From positions 310,001-374,000 of the forward strand of contig NZ_JAGXTP010000002.1 of NCBI RefSeq assembly GCF_018334155.1: a stretch of DNA of 64,000 nt, written 5' to 3'. This DNA comes from Devosia litorisediminis (lineage in GTDB: Bacteria > Pseudomonadota > Alphaproteobacteria > Rhizobiales > Devosiaceae). Both the position numbers and the translations under genes were made by a program. Positions 19,506 to 28,021 of this stretch are shown here, one piece after another. Each line of letters starts with the position of its first letter. Position 1 is the stretch's first letter. A model generated the notes under the pieces. It searched no databases. It was given only the letters and a program-made list of their open reading frames with translations, and was not told where the DNA came from.

Positions 19506-19515
19506 GCCATTGTCC

Positions 19516-20496
19516 ATGACTGACCAGCATGTCGCCCGCCCCCGTTTCGCTGTCATCGACATTGCCCGGGGCATGGCCATCATCGCCATGGTGGCATACC
19601 ATTTCTGCTGGGATCTCAGCTTCTTCCGCTTCATCGCGCCAGATGTCGGCCGCGACCCCGAATGGGTGGTCATTGCCCGTTCGATCCTCGCGGTGTTTCT
19701 GGCACTGGTCGGGGTAGGGCTGGTGCTCGGTCATGGCAGCGGCATTCGGTGGCACAGCTTTTGGCGACGCTGGGCCTTCGTGGTGCTGGGCGGGCTGGCC
19801 ATAACCATTGGCACCTGGCTCGTCTTCCCCGATGGCTTCGTCTATTTCGGCGTGCTGCATGCCATCGCGCTGTTCAGCCTGCTGGGTCTGGCATTTGTGC
19901 GCGCGCCGCTCTGGCTGGTCATCGGGGTGGCCGTGGCGGTGATCGCTTTGCCATTCCTCTATGCAGACGCGTTGTTCAACGCCAAACCGTACTCGTGGAT
20001 CGGTTTCTGGCAGGTGCCACCACCCACCAACGATCTGGTGCCGCTCTTCCCATGGTTTGGGGTCGTACTGGTCGGCATCATTGCTGCGCGCATTGTGCTG
20101 GCCTCCTCGTTGGCCACAAAACTCGCGGCCATCAGGCCACAGGGACGCCTGGCCAATACCCTGGCGTTCATGGGGCGCTGGAGTCTGCTGATCTATCTGC
20201 TGCATCAGCCCATCCTGCTGGCGCTCGTCGCGCCTGCAGCCGGCCTGCTGCAACCCGAGATCGCCATGCGGCAGAACGATTTTCTCGCTGCCTGCCAGTC
20301 GACCTGCATGGCGGGCGGCACCACGGCCCCGCTCTGCACCACCTATTGCCAGTGCGGGCTCGAAGGGGTGGAGCAGAACGATCTTTGGAATGCGGTGTTT
20401 ACCGGCATGGTGACGGCCCAGGAACAGACCATCCTGGACGCCAGCAATCGCCAGTGTTCGGCCCTGATCTATCCCGAGCTCAATGCTACCCAATAA
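19516..20496 (+). CDS. HGSNAT/DUF1624-type multi-helix membrane protein with Cys-rich tail
   Basis: 326 aa. Residues about 10-260 hold some eight membrane helices with the DUF1624 blocks DIARGMAIIAMVAYHFCWDLSF (core shortened here: RGMAIIAMV, YHF) and FPWFGVVLVG, as in heparan-alpha-glucosaminide N-acetyltransferase relatives that move acyl groups across membranes. The last 75 residues form an extramembrane tail with six Cys (CQSTC, LCTTYCQC, QC). Start chosen at the ATG 11 bases after recQ; the longer frame overlaps recQ. Acceptor unknown. Confidence 0.75.
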   Translation: MTDQHVARPRFAVIDIARGMAIIAMVAYHFCWDLSFFRFIAPDVGRDPEWVVIARSILAVFLALVGVGLVLGHGSGIRWHSFWRRWAFVVLGGLAITIGTWLVFPDGFVYFGVLHAIALFSLLGLAFVRAPLWLVIGVAVAVIALPFLYADALFNAKPYSWIGFWQVPPPTNDLVPLFPWFGVVLVGIIAARIVLASSLATKLAAIRPQGRLANTLAFMGRWSLLIYLLHQPILLALVAPAAGLLQPEIAMRQNDFLAACQSTCMAGGTTAPLCTTYCQCGLEGVEQNDLWNAVFTGMVTAQEQTILDASNRQCSALIYPELNATQ

Positions 20497-20668
20497 CGTC
20501 CTGACGGGCACTAGAACGTTGCGATTTGCGTTTTTTGCTCAGATTCTATCTTGAATGGTAGGCGGAATGGGCATTCAATACGCACGCGAGTTGATTTGTC
20601 CGAGCCCCGGTGACGGTTGCCGCCCGGCTCGTTCGGACCCCACACAATTTTGAAGTCTGGATACTTCC

Positions 20669-22525
20669 TTGACCACCCACACGGCTGGCCGCGACCATTC
20701 ACGCGGCGTTGCACGGGCACATTTGGCCGCCGCACATGCAGGCAAAGGCCGTCGTCCTCTGGTTCGAATTGCGCTGTTTTCCCTGCGTCATCCCTTTCAG
20801 GCATCGCTGGCGATTGGCGCGACCATTGTCGCCTCGGTACTGCAATTGATGATCCCGCGTCTGCTGGGGCAGGCGGTTGATCAGGCGCAGAACATCCTGA
20901 CCGTAGCGGCCGATGATGCGCAGGCCGCCCTGATGTGGACCGCCATGACCCTGCTGGGCGTCTCGGTTGCCCGCGGCGCCTTCACCCTGTTGCAGAACTA
21001 TTTCTCTGAATCAGTGGGCCATCATGTTGGCTATGAACTGCGCCTGGCCTTTTACGACAAGGTGCAAAAGCTCTCCTATTCCTATCATGACAAGGTCCAT
21101 ACCGGTGATCTGATCACCATGGGGCTGCTCGACCTGGACGGCGTGCGCATGTTCTTTGCCACCGGTCTGGTCCGCACCATCCTGCTCTCGGTACTGATCG
21201 GAGTGGGCGCCTATATGCTGCTGAGCACCGACCTGATGCTGGGCCTGTTGGCGCTGAGTTTTGTGCCCTTCGTGGCGTGGCGCTCTTCGGTGGCCCAGCT
21301 TACCCTGCGCACCACCTGGATCGCGCTGCAGAAAAAGCTCAGTGGACTGACCCGGGTGATGGAAGAAAACCTGGGGGGCATTCGCGTGGTCCGCGCGTTC
21401 TCGGCGCAGGATTTCGAACTCGACAAGTTTGAAGCCGCATCGCGCGAGGCGCTTGAGTTGTCTCACCAGCGCGTCAATGTCCGTGTGCGCAATACCAGCG
21501 CCATGACCTTTTCCTTCTTTGCCGCAATGGGATTGGTGCTCTGGTTCGGTGGCAACAAGGTGATCGACGGTGAGATCAGCGTCGGAACGCTGGCGACCTT
21601 TCTGACCTTCATGACCATTCTGCAGATGCCGGTGCGCCAGCTGGGCATGATGGTCAATTCCTATGCCCGTGCCTCAATCTGTGGGGAGCGCCTGTTCGGC
21701 TTTATCGATGAGCCTCTGGCCATTGATGACGCGCCGGGCGCCACCGACCTCACCATCGACAAGGGCACGCTGCGCTTCAACGACGTCCGCTTCACCTATC
21801 CCGGCGCCACCCATGCAACGCTTGATGGCGTCAGCTTTGAAGCCAGGGCCGGCCAGACGGTCGGTATTGTTGGCGCGCCGGGCAGTGGCAAGTCGACGCT
21901 GGCGCATCTGATCCCGCGCTTTTATGACATCGATGGCGGCTCCATCACCATTGATGGTCAGGATGTCAGTCAGGTTACGCTGCAGTCGCTGCGCCGCGCC
22001 GTGGCCGTCGTGCAGCAGGATACCTTCCTGTTCACCACCACCATCGAGAACAACATCGCCTACGGTGATCCCTGGTCCAAGGAGACCAAGATCGAAAAGG
22101 CCGCCGAAAGCGCCCAGCTGCACAACTACATCATGGGTCTGCCCGCCGGTTACGACACCGTGGTGGGCGAGCGCGGCGTCTCGCTTTCCGGTGGGCAGCG
22201 CCAGCGCCTGTCGATTGCCCGCAGCCTTGTGCTCAAGCCAGCAGTGATGGTGTTCGATGATTCCACCGCGGCCATTGATGCGGGCACCGAACACCGTATT
22301 CGCAGCGCCATCCGCCGTTACGCCAAGGACCGGGTGACGCTGGTCATCTCCCATCGCCTCAGCTCGCTGCTGCATGCCGACACCATTCTGTTCCTCGAGA
22401 ACGGCAAGATTGTCGAACAGGGCACGCATGACGAACTTCTGGCATTGGGAGGGCGCTATCGCGCGCTCTATGACCTGCAAACCCGCCCCACCGACGATAT
22501 CGAACTCGGGAGCGCAGCCCAATGA
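20669..22525 (+). CDS. ABC exporter half-transporter, degenerate-site partner
   Basis: 618 aa, likely TTG start. Type IV (ABC_membrane) domain with six helices over residues 40-330, then an ATPase domain. Walker A is GAPGSGKST (402-410), signature LSGGQ is canonical, but Walker B reads VMVFDDST: Asp531 replaces the catalytic Glu. In heterodimeric exporters such as TM287/288 or BmrCD, one partner carries exactly this change. Its stop overlaps the next gene (ATGA), whose product has the matching features. Probable multidrug or lipid exporter; substrate not predictable. Confidence 0.92.
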   Translation: MTTHTAGRDHSRGVARAHLAAAHAGKGRRPLVRIALFSLRHPFQASLAIGATIVASVLQLMIPRLLGQAVDQAQNILTVAADDAQAALMWTAMTLLGVSVARGAFTLLQNYFSESVGHHVGYELRLAFYDKVQKLSYSYHDKVHTGDLITMGLLDLDGVRMFFATGLVRTILLSVLIGVGAYMLLSTDLMLGLLALSFVPFVAWRSSVAQLTLRTTWIALQKKLSGLTRVMEENLGGIRVVRAFSAQDFELDKFEAASREALELSHQRVNVRVRNTSAMTFSFFAAMGLVLWFGGNKVIDGEISVGTLATFLTFMTILQMPVRQLGMMVNSYARASICGERLFGFIDEPLAIDDAPGATDLTIDKGTLRFNDVRFTYPGATHATLDGVSFEARAGQTVGIVGAPGSGKSTLAHLIPRFYDIDGGSITIDGQDVSQVTLQSLRRAVAVVQQDTFLFTTTIENNIAYGDPWSKETKIEKAAESAQLHNYIMGLPAGYDTVVGERGVSLSGGQRQRLSIARSLVLKPAVMVFDDSTAAIDAGTEHRIRSAIRRYAKDRVTLVISHRLSSLLHADTILFLENGKIVEQGTHDELLALGGRYRALYDLQTRPTDDIELGSAAQ

Positions 22526-24420
22526 GCGCTATTGATCAAGACGAACGCGAAACCGCATCCTTCCCCGGTCAGCGTCCCCCCCGTGCCAGCGTCGGCAGCC
22601 ACCGCATTGAAGAAGAGATTTTCGGCAAGGCCTATGACCCCAAAACGGTGCGCCGTATCTGGGCCTTTGTGCGCCCCTACAGGCTGCGCATCTATCTGGC
22701 CGTGGCAGCGGTGCTGGTGTTTACCACCACCCAGCTGGCGATCCCCCTGATCATCGGGCGCGCCATCGATAGCGGCATGACCCAGGGCGGCAACGCCACC
22801 AATCTGCTGTGGGCCATCGGCGCCTTTGCCATCGCCGTCCTGTTCAATTTTGGCGCGTCCTTCGTTCAGGAAACCGAAGTTGGCAAGGTTGCTGAAAACG
22901 TGCTGTTCGACATGCGCCGCGCCATGTTTGCACAACTCCAGCGTGTCTCGCTCAGCTTTATGGACAAGACTGAAGTCGGCCGCCTGATGAGCCGATTGCA
23001 GGGCGATGTGAACTCCATGCAGGAGTTTTTGGAAACCTCGGTGATCTCGGTCGGCGACATGGTGCTGCTGGTCGGTATCGTGGTGGTGCTGCTCAGCCTC
23101 GATTTTCGTCTGGGCCTGCTGACCCTGTCCACTATGCCCATCCTGTTTGTGGTGCGCATCTTCTGGTTGCCCCGCGCCAAGCGTGCCTTCTGGGCGGCGC
23201 ATGAAACCAATTCGATCACCGCCGGCGCCATGGCCGAGGGGATCAATGGCGTGCGCACGGTGCAGAATCTGGACCGTCAGAAGGTCAATTTCGACCTGTT
23301 CGATGACAAGGCCTACGCCAATTTGCGCACCCAGCTGACCGGCTCACGCTTTGCCCAGGTCATGGTGCCCATCGTCGACAGTCTCACCGGTTCAGCCATG
23401 GCCATCGTTGTGGTGGTGGGCGGCTCGCTGGTGCTCAATGGCGGACTCGAAGTCGGCGTCATCGTCGCCTTCCTGTTCTATGTGCAGCGCTTCTTTGATC
23501 CGATCCGCTCGCTGACCATGCAGTATTCCATCATGCAGCGGGCAATGACCTCGGGCCGGCGCATCACCGAAGTGCTCGATATTCCAGCCTCCATCAACGA
23601 CAAGCCCGGCGCGATCGAGTTGACCCGCGACATGGATGGCTCGGTCGAGTTCCGCAATGTCGACTTCGCCTATGATGCTGATCGTCCGGTGCTCAAGAAG
23701 GTCAGCTTCAAGGTCAAGCCGGGCGAGACCGTCGCGCTGGTCGGCCCCACCGGATCGGGCAAGACCAGTGCCATGGCACTGGTGCATCGCTTCTACGAAG
23801 TGCAGTCGGGCGCCGTGCTGGTTGGCGGGCACGACGTCCGCGACATCACCCAGGAATCGCTGGGTCAACAGGTTGCCATGGTGCTCCAGGAGGCCTTCCT
23901 GTTCACCGGCAGCGTGTTCGAGAACATTCGCTACAATAAAAGTACGGCTACTCTTGAAGACGTCATTGACGCGGCCAAGGCCGTGGGAGCGCATGAGTTC
24001 ATCGTCCGCCTGCCCGAAGGCTATGACACAGTGCTCGAACAGCGCGGCTCCAACCTCTCGCAAGGCCAGCGGCAATTGCTCAGTTTTGCACGGGCGCTGG
24101 TGGCCGACGCCAAGATACTGGTGCTCGACGAAGCCACTGCCAATATCGACAGCTATACCGAGCGACAGATTCAGAAGGCGCTGTTGACCCTGCTTGAGGG
24201 TCGCACCGGCATGGTCATTGCCCACCGGCTGGCCACCATTCGTGGCGCCGATCGGATCATCGTGCTGCAGAATGGCGAACTGATCGAAACCGGCAATCAT
24301 GACGAACTGATGGAACTCGGCGGGCTCTACGCCAAGCTCTACAACATGAACTATTCCAGCTTTGACGACATTCCCGATGAACTGGTGAGCCAGGGCAACG
24401 CGAAGGCCGCCTCAACCTGA
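22522..24420 (+). CDS. ABC exporter half-transporter, catalytic-site partner
   Basis: 632 aa. N-terminal soluble extension of about 50 residues, six membrane helices, then the ATPase domain with Walker A GPTGSGKTS, Walker B ILVLDEAT (Glu537 intact) and H-loop VIAHR. The signature is NLSQGQ rather than LSGGQ. Combined with the Asp531 change in the upstream partner, this gives one consensus and one degenerate ATP site per dimer. Together they form a heterodimeric exporter in the inner membrane. Confidence 0.92.
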   Translation: MSAIDQDERETASFPGQRPPRASVGSHRIEEEIFGKAYDPKTVRRIWAFVRPYRLRIYLAVAAVLVFTTTQLAIPLIIGRAIDSGMTQGGNATNLLWAIGAFAIAVLFNFGASFVQETEVGKVAENVLFDMRRAMFAQLQRVSLSFMDKTEVGRLMSRLQGDVNSMQEFLETSVISVGDMVLLVGIVVVLLSLDFRLGLLTLSTMPILFVVRIFWLPRAKRAFWAAHETNSITAGAMAEGINGVRTVQNLDRQKVNFDLFDDKAYANLRTQLTGSRFAQVMVPIVDSLTGSAMAIVVVVGGSLVLNGGLEVGVIVAFLFYVQRFFDPIRSLTMQYSIMQRAMTSGRRITEVLDIPASINDKPGAIELTRDMDGSVEFRNVDFAYDADRPVLKKVSFKVKPGETVALVGPTGSGKTSAMALVHRFYEVQSGAVLVGGHDVRDITQESLGQQVAMVLQEAFLFTGSVFENIRYNKSTATLEDVIDAAKAVGAHEFIVRLPEGYDTVLEQRGSNLSQGQRQLLSFARALVADAKILVLDEATANIDSYTERQIQKALLTLLEGRTGMVIAHRLATIRGADRIIVLQNGELIETGNHDELMELGGLYAKLYNMNYSSFDDIPDELVSQGNAKAAST

Positions 24421-24539
24421 GGCGGTCTGGCTGGCCAGCGCTTCCCGGCGCGTATTCGGCATCCCCTCATGCCGCATTGGTTCTTGGCGCATGCCACCGG
24501 CGCAGTCATGACTAGCCTCAGCTTTGAGGGAAAACGGGC

Positions 24540-25277
24540 ATGACGATCTTGATCACTGCGGTGCTGCTGCTGGCAGTGTTTGCCACGTCAACACTCTCGG
24601 GCGTCTTCGGCATGGCCGGCGGCCTCGTACTTCTGGGCATTCTGCTGACAATTCTGCCCGTGGGCACTGCAATAGCGGTTCAGGGCGCCATCCAGATTGT
24701 CGCCAATGGTTCTCGGGCTTTTCTGTCCCGCGCCTTCATCGACTGGAAAATCCTCGGCACCATCTGCCTGGGGCTGCTGGTGGCGGGCATCATCCTGTTC
24801 ATCGTGCGTTACACGCCCGATCTGGCCACCGTCTGCATCACCATCGGTCTGCTGCCCGTTCTGGTCTGGATCCCCAAGCACTGGCTGGCGCTTGATGCCA
24901 GCAAGCCAGCGCACGCATTTTTCTGTGGCCTGCTCGGCGGTGGGCTGAACCTGACGGTCGGCGTGTCCGGCCCCACCGTCGATATCTTCTTCATCCGTAC
25001 CGAGATGGATCGCCGCAAGGTTATTGCCACCAAGGCGGCCACCCAGGTCGTGTCCCATGCCGCCAAGGTTGTGTTCTACTGGAATGCCACCCAGGTCCTG
25101 ACCCCGCTTGAATGGGGCGCCATTGCGCTGGCCGCGCCCTTCGCCATTGCTGGCACCAGTGCAGGACACTGGATCCTGCAGCGGCTGACCGACGCCAATT
25201 TCCGCGCCTGGACGCGACTGATCGTGACCGCGATAGGGATTTTCTATCTGCTGCGCGGCATTTCCTTGCTGATCTGA
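24540..25277 (+). CDS. TSUP-family (TauE/SafE) permease
   Basis: 245 aa, about eight hydrophobic helices arranged as two halves, each with a Gly/Pro-rich region: STLSGVFGMAGG near the start and LGGGLNLTVGVSGPTVDIFF in the middle, the hallmark of sulfite/organosulfonate exporters and related uncharacterised carriers. Substrate unknown. A LysR-type gene follows 32 bases downstream and may regulate it. Confidence 0.85.
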   Translation: MTILITAVLLLAVFATSTLSGVFGMAGGLVLLGILLTILPVGTAIAVQGAIQIVANGSRAFLSRAFIDWKILGTICLGLLVAGIILFIVRYTPDLATVCITIGLLPVLVWIPKHWLALDASKPAHAFFCGLLGGGLNLTVGVSGPTVDIFFIRTEMDRRKVIATKAATQVVSHAAKVVFYWNATQVLTPLEWGAIALAAPFAIAGTSAGHWILQRLTDANFRAWTRLIVTAIGIFYLLRGISLLI

Positions 25278-25309
25278 CGCTGATGGGTATGGTGCCCTCA
25301 GGAGACCAG

Positions 25310-26221
25310 ATGACACCGTTCGACAGCGTTACCGCGCGCTTGATTCTATTGCTGGCCGATACCGGTTCGATCGGCCGCGCCGCCGAGCGCGAGGGCATTG
25401 CCTCTTCGGCTGTCAGCCGCCGCGTATCCGATCTCGAAAGCCGCCTGGGGGTCGTCCTGTTTGACCGCTCCGCGCACGGGGTCAGGCTGACCACGGCGGG
25501 TCTGTCCTATGCCGAGGGTTGTCGCACCGTCTTGCGCGCCATTGCCGACCTCGATGCCGTCATGGCCGATTTTGGCAGCGGCCAGCGCGGCGCACTCCGA
25601 CTGGCCTGTACCAGTTCGGCACTCACCGGGCGGCTGCCCGAATTGCTCGCACGCTACGCGGACAAGCATGTCGGCATCGATCTCGATATTCAGGAAATGA
25701 GCGCAGCCAAAGCACTGCTGGCACTGGACGAAGGGCGAGCCGATGTCGCCATCGTCTCGGACAATTACGATTTCACGCGCTTCGACATCAAACCTTTTGA
25801 GGATGATCGAGTGTGGGTTGTGGCGCCGCCCGATCACGCCCTGGCGGACCGGATCGAGCCGCGCAAGGATATCGCCTTTGCCGATGTGCTCGATCATCCA
25901 ATTGTCGGCATTCATCACGCCGGCTCGCTTGATCGACTACTGGCCGATGCCGCCAAGGCCGCCGACAAGCCGCTGACGGAAACGCTGCGCGTCGAGAGTT
26001 TCCCGGCGCTGGTGCGCATGGTTGAAGCCGGTTTTGGCATCGGCTTTCTACGCTCGACCAGCCTGCATCTGCTGGCCGGCACCGATCTGATCTGCGCCCC
26101 TTTGGCGGAGCCTTGGGCATTGCGCCAGCTTCTGGTGGCGCGCCGCAAGTCGACGCCGCTCTCGGCCGCGGTCAAGACCTTCATTACCTTGTGCAGCGAA
26201 ACCTACGTCCCCTCAATCTGA
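25310..26221 (+). CDS. LysR-family transcriptional regulator
   Basis: 303 aa. Residues 1-60 form the winged HTH (TGSIGRAAEREGIASSAVSRRVSDLESRLG); the rest is a two-lobed effector-binding domain with LDIQEMSAAKALLALDEGRADVAIV. GGAGA precedes the ATG at 25310; an ATG nine codons upstream is possible. It runs in the same direction as the TSUP permease gene instead of the usual divergent layout, so its target is uncertain. Confidence 0.9.
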   Translation: MTPFDSVTARLILLLADTGSIGRAAEREGIASSAVSRRVSDLESRLGVVLFDRSAHGVRLTTAGLSYAEGCRTVLRAIADLDAVMADFGSGQRGALRLACTSSALTGRLPELLARYADKHVGIDLDIQEMSAAKALLALDEGRADVAIVSDNYDFTRFDIKPFEDDRVWVVAPPDHALADRIEPRKDIAFADVLDHPIVGIHHAGSLDRLLADAAKAADKPLTETLRVESFPALVRMVEAGFGIGFLRSTSLHLLAGTDLICAPLAEPWALRQLLVARRKSTPLSAAVKTFITLCSETYVPSI

Positions 26222-26276
26222 GGCTTGCGACATTTCGGCGCTTTCGCGCGCCGCGGCGCCATCCTATGAGTGAGCC

Positions 26277-26660
26277 ATGAACAGCGCGCGCAGCTTCAGC
26301 AGAGAAATCGGAACGGCCCTGGCCGTGCTCGCCGTCTATCTGTTTACCATTCTGGCGCCGCTGCACGAAGCCCGCGCCAGCCAACTGGCCTTTGAGGAAC
26401 TCGGCTACAGCACCATCCAGACCGGCTGGGTGCTGTGTAATTCGCTCGAAACCAATGGGCAGGACGGCGACGTTTCGCTCACCAAATGTCCCGTAACCGG
26501 TATTGGCAAGCCTGCCGCGGTGGCGCCCACGTCGACAGCGCTGGTACTCGAGCAGCGCCCCGCACGCCTGACGGCCCCGCGCCCCTTTGCGACGCAGACC
26601 CCGACGCCTGTGATCATTGCCGCACCATCGGGACCGCGCGGACCGCCGGCACTGGTTTGA
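26277..26660 (+). CDS. small secreted or membrane-anchored protein of copper cluster
   Basis: 127 aa. A hydrophobic segment at about 10-30 (TALAVLAVYLFTILAPL) ends near ARAS, so it could be a signal peptide. Two Cys follow (VLCNS, KCPVTG), then a Pro/Ala-rich tail. It sits 55 bases upstream of PCuAC and SCO genes, the place where DUF2946-type proteins are found; the resemblance is in layout only and I am not sure of the family. Confidence 0.5.
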   Translation: MNSARSFSREIGTALAVLAVYLFTILAPLHEARASQLAFEELGYSTIQTGWVLCNSLETNGQDGDVSLTKCPVTGIGKPAAVAPTSTALVLEQRPARLTAPRPFATQTPTPVIIAAPSGPRGPPALV

Positions 26661-26714
26661 CCGCCTGAGCCATTGGGCTCGCCTCAAATCACACTGCCAT
26701 TTCCGGAGATCATC

Positions 26715-27269
26715 ATGATCACTCTGCTGCGCGCCGCCCTTGCGGCCACTCTTCTGCTCGTTACCCCCGCCTTCGCCCATAACGGTGTTGTTCACCTCGG
26801 TGAAATCAACATCTCGGCGCCCTTCACCCGCGCCACCCTGCCCAATGCGCCGGTCGGGGGGGGCTTTCTGACCATCGAGAATACAGGTGATCAGACTGAC
26901 CGTCTCATCTCGGCCACATCCAGCGTAGCTGGCGACACCCAGATCCACGAAATGTCCATGCAGGGCGACGTCATGAAAATGCGTGAATTGGCCGAAGGGC
27001 TGGAAATCCCCGCCGGTGCAACCGTGGCCATGGCTCCCGGCGGCTACCACATCATGTTCATGGGTCTCAATCAGGCCTTCGTTGAAGGCGAAAGCATCAC
27101 CATCACGCTGGTATTTGAGAAGGCCGGTTCGGTTGAAATCGAACTGCCCGTGCTGGGCACTGCAGCCGATAGTGCAGGGCATGGCGCAATGGAAATGGAT
27201 CACGACGCCAGCCAGGATGTTGCGCCCATGATGGACCATGGCGCCCTGAACAGCGAAAGCACCAATTGA
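26715..27269 (+). CDS. periplasmic copper chaperone PCuAC
   Basis: 184 aa with signal peptide (residues 1-21, ending AFA before HNG). The copper-binding set is seen as HEMSMQGDVMKM followed by PGGYHIMFMG, giving the H(M)-M-H-M ligands of the family. A His/Met-rich extension (GHGAMEMDHD, MMDHGAL) closes the protein and may hold further copper. PCuAC delivers Cu(I) to the CuA site of cytochrome oxidase together with SCO, encoded next. GGAG is well placed before the ATG at 26715. Confidence 0.9.
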   Translation: MITLLRAALAATLLLVTPAFAHNGVVHLGEINISAPFTRATLPNAPVGGGFLTIENTGDQTDRLISATSSVAGDTQIHEMSMQGDVMKMRELAEGLEIPAGATVAMAPGGYHIMFMGLNQAFVEGESITITLVFEKAGSVEIELPVLGTAADSAGHGAMEMDHDASQDVAPMMDHGALNSESTN

Positions 27270-27862
27270 TGGACCTTGGGACCATTCGTTTCTGGCTCTG
27301 GGGATTGGTTGGTGCGCTGGCATTGACGGCCGGAGCCGGGGTGTTTTTGCTGCGCGAACCACCCAAACCCGCGTCGGGCTTTGGCACGGGGAGCTATGAT
27401 CTGGTTGATCAGAAAGGCAATGCGGTGGATGAAACCATCTTTGTGGGCCATCCCTCGGCGCTATTCTTTGGTTTCACCCATTGCCCTGAAGTGTGCCCCA
27501 CAACCATGGCGGAAATGGCCGGTTGGTTTGAAGCGCTTGGCGATGAAGGCGAGAATCTGCGCGCCTACTTCGTCACGGTCGATCCAGAACGCGATACGCC
27601 AGAAATCCTCGCTGACTATGTCGGTTGGGTCAGTGATCGCATTACCGGCCTGACCGGCTCGCCCGAGGAAATTGCCAAGATCGCCCGGTCCTGGGCTGTC
27701 TTTTACGAGCGCGTGCCGCTCGAAGGCGACGATTACACCATGGACCACAGCGCCTCGGTTTTCCTGATCGACGACAACGGCGAATTCCAGGGCACAATTG
27801 CCTATCGCGAAGATCAGACCACGGCACTGGCAAAGCTGCGCATGCTGCTGGCCAAGTCCTGA
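27269..27862 (+). CDS. SCO1/SenC family copper protein
   Basis: 197 aa. One N-terminal membrane anchor (residues 8-28), then a thioredoxin fold with the copper motif CPEVC and the distal His in YTMDHSASVFLID. SCO proteins insert copper and reduce thiols in cytochrome c oxidase subunit II. The ATG shares one base with the PCuAC stop (TGATG), so the two are translated together. A hairpin follows the gene. Confidence 0.93.
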   Translation: MDLGTIRFWLWGLVGALALTAGAGVFLLREPPKPASGFGTGSYDLVDQKGNAVDETIFVGHPSALFFGFTHCPEVCPTTMAEMAGWFEALGDEGENLRAYFVTVDPERDTPEILADYVGWVSDRITGLTGSPEEIAKIARSWAVFYERVPLEGDDYTMDHSASVFLIDDNGEFQGTIAYREDQTTALAKLRMLLAKS

Positions 27863-27867
27863 TCCCC

Positions 27868-27901
27868 AGCGCCCGGTCTGTTTAAGTTCAGCCCGGGCGC
27901 T
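27868..27901 (+). terminator. hairpin after the SCO gene
   Basis: AGCGCCCGG (27868-27876) pairs perfectly with CCGGGCGCT (27893-27901). Only a short AT-rich run (TATAATAT) follows, so termination is plausible but the same AT run could be a -10 element for the next operon. Confidence 0.55.
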
Positions 27902-27908
27902 TATAATA

Positions 27909-27923
27909 TGACGGAAAATATCA
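27909..27923. promoter_or_regulatory. candidate iron-responsive (RirA/IRO-like) box
   Basis: TGA-CGGAAAATA-TCA matches the TGA-N9-TCA pattern described for RirA sites in rhizobia. It lies just after TATAAT (27902-27907) and about 100 bases upstream of the siderophore-binding protein gene, a suitable place for iron repression. Confidence 0.45.
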
Positions 27924-27972
27924 CATTAGCTTTTGACTCCGCTTGGCGGCGTGGATAATAACCGGACATACT

Positions 27973-27988
27973 CAATCATGTTTGATTG
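27973..27988. promoter_or_regulatory. perfect inverted repeat upstream of iron transport operon
   Basis: CAATCA-TGTT-TGATTG, a 6-bp perfect palindrome 34 bases before the start codon. It may be a second operator or a leader hairpin. Confidence 0.35.
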
Positions 27989-28021
27989 TGCCCCTGTTTG
28001 TCGTTCCCGATTGGATGCCAA

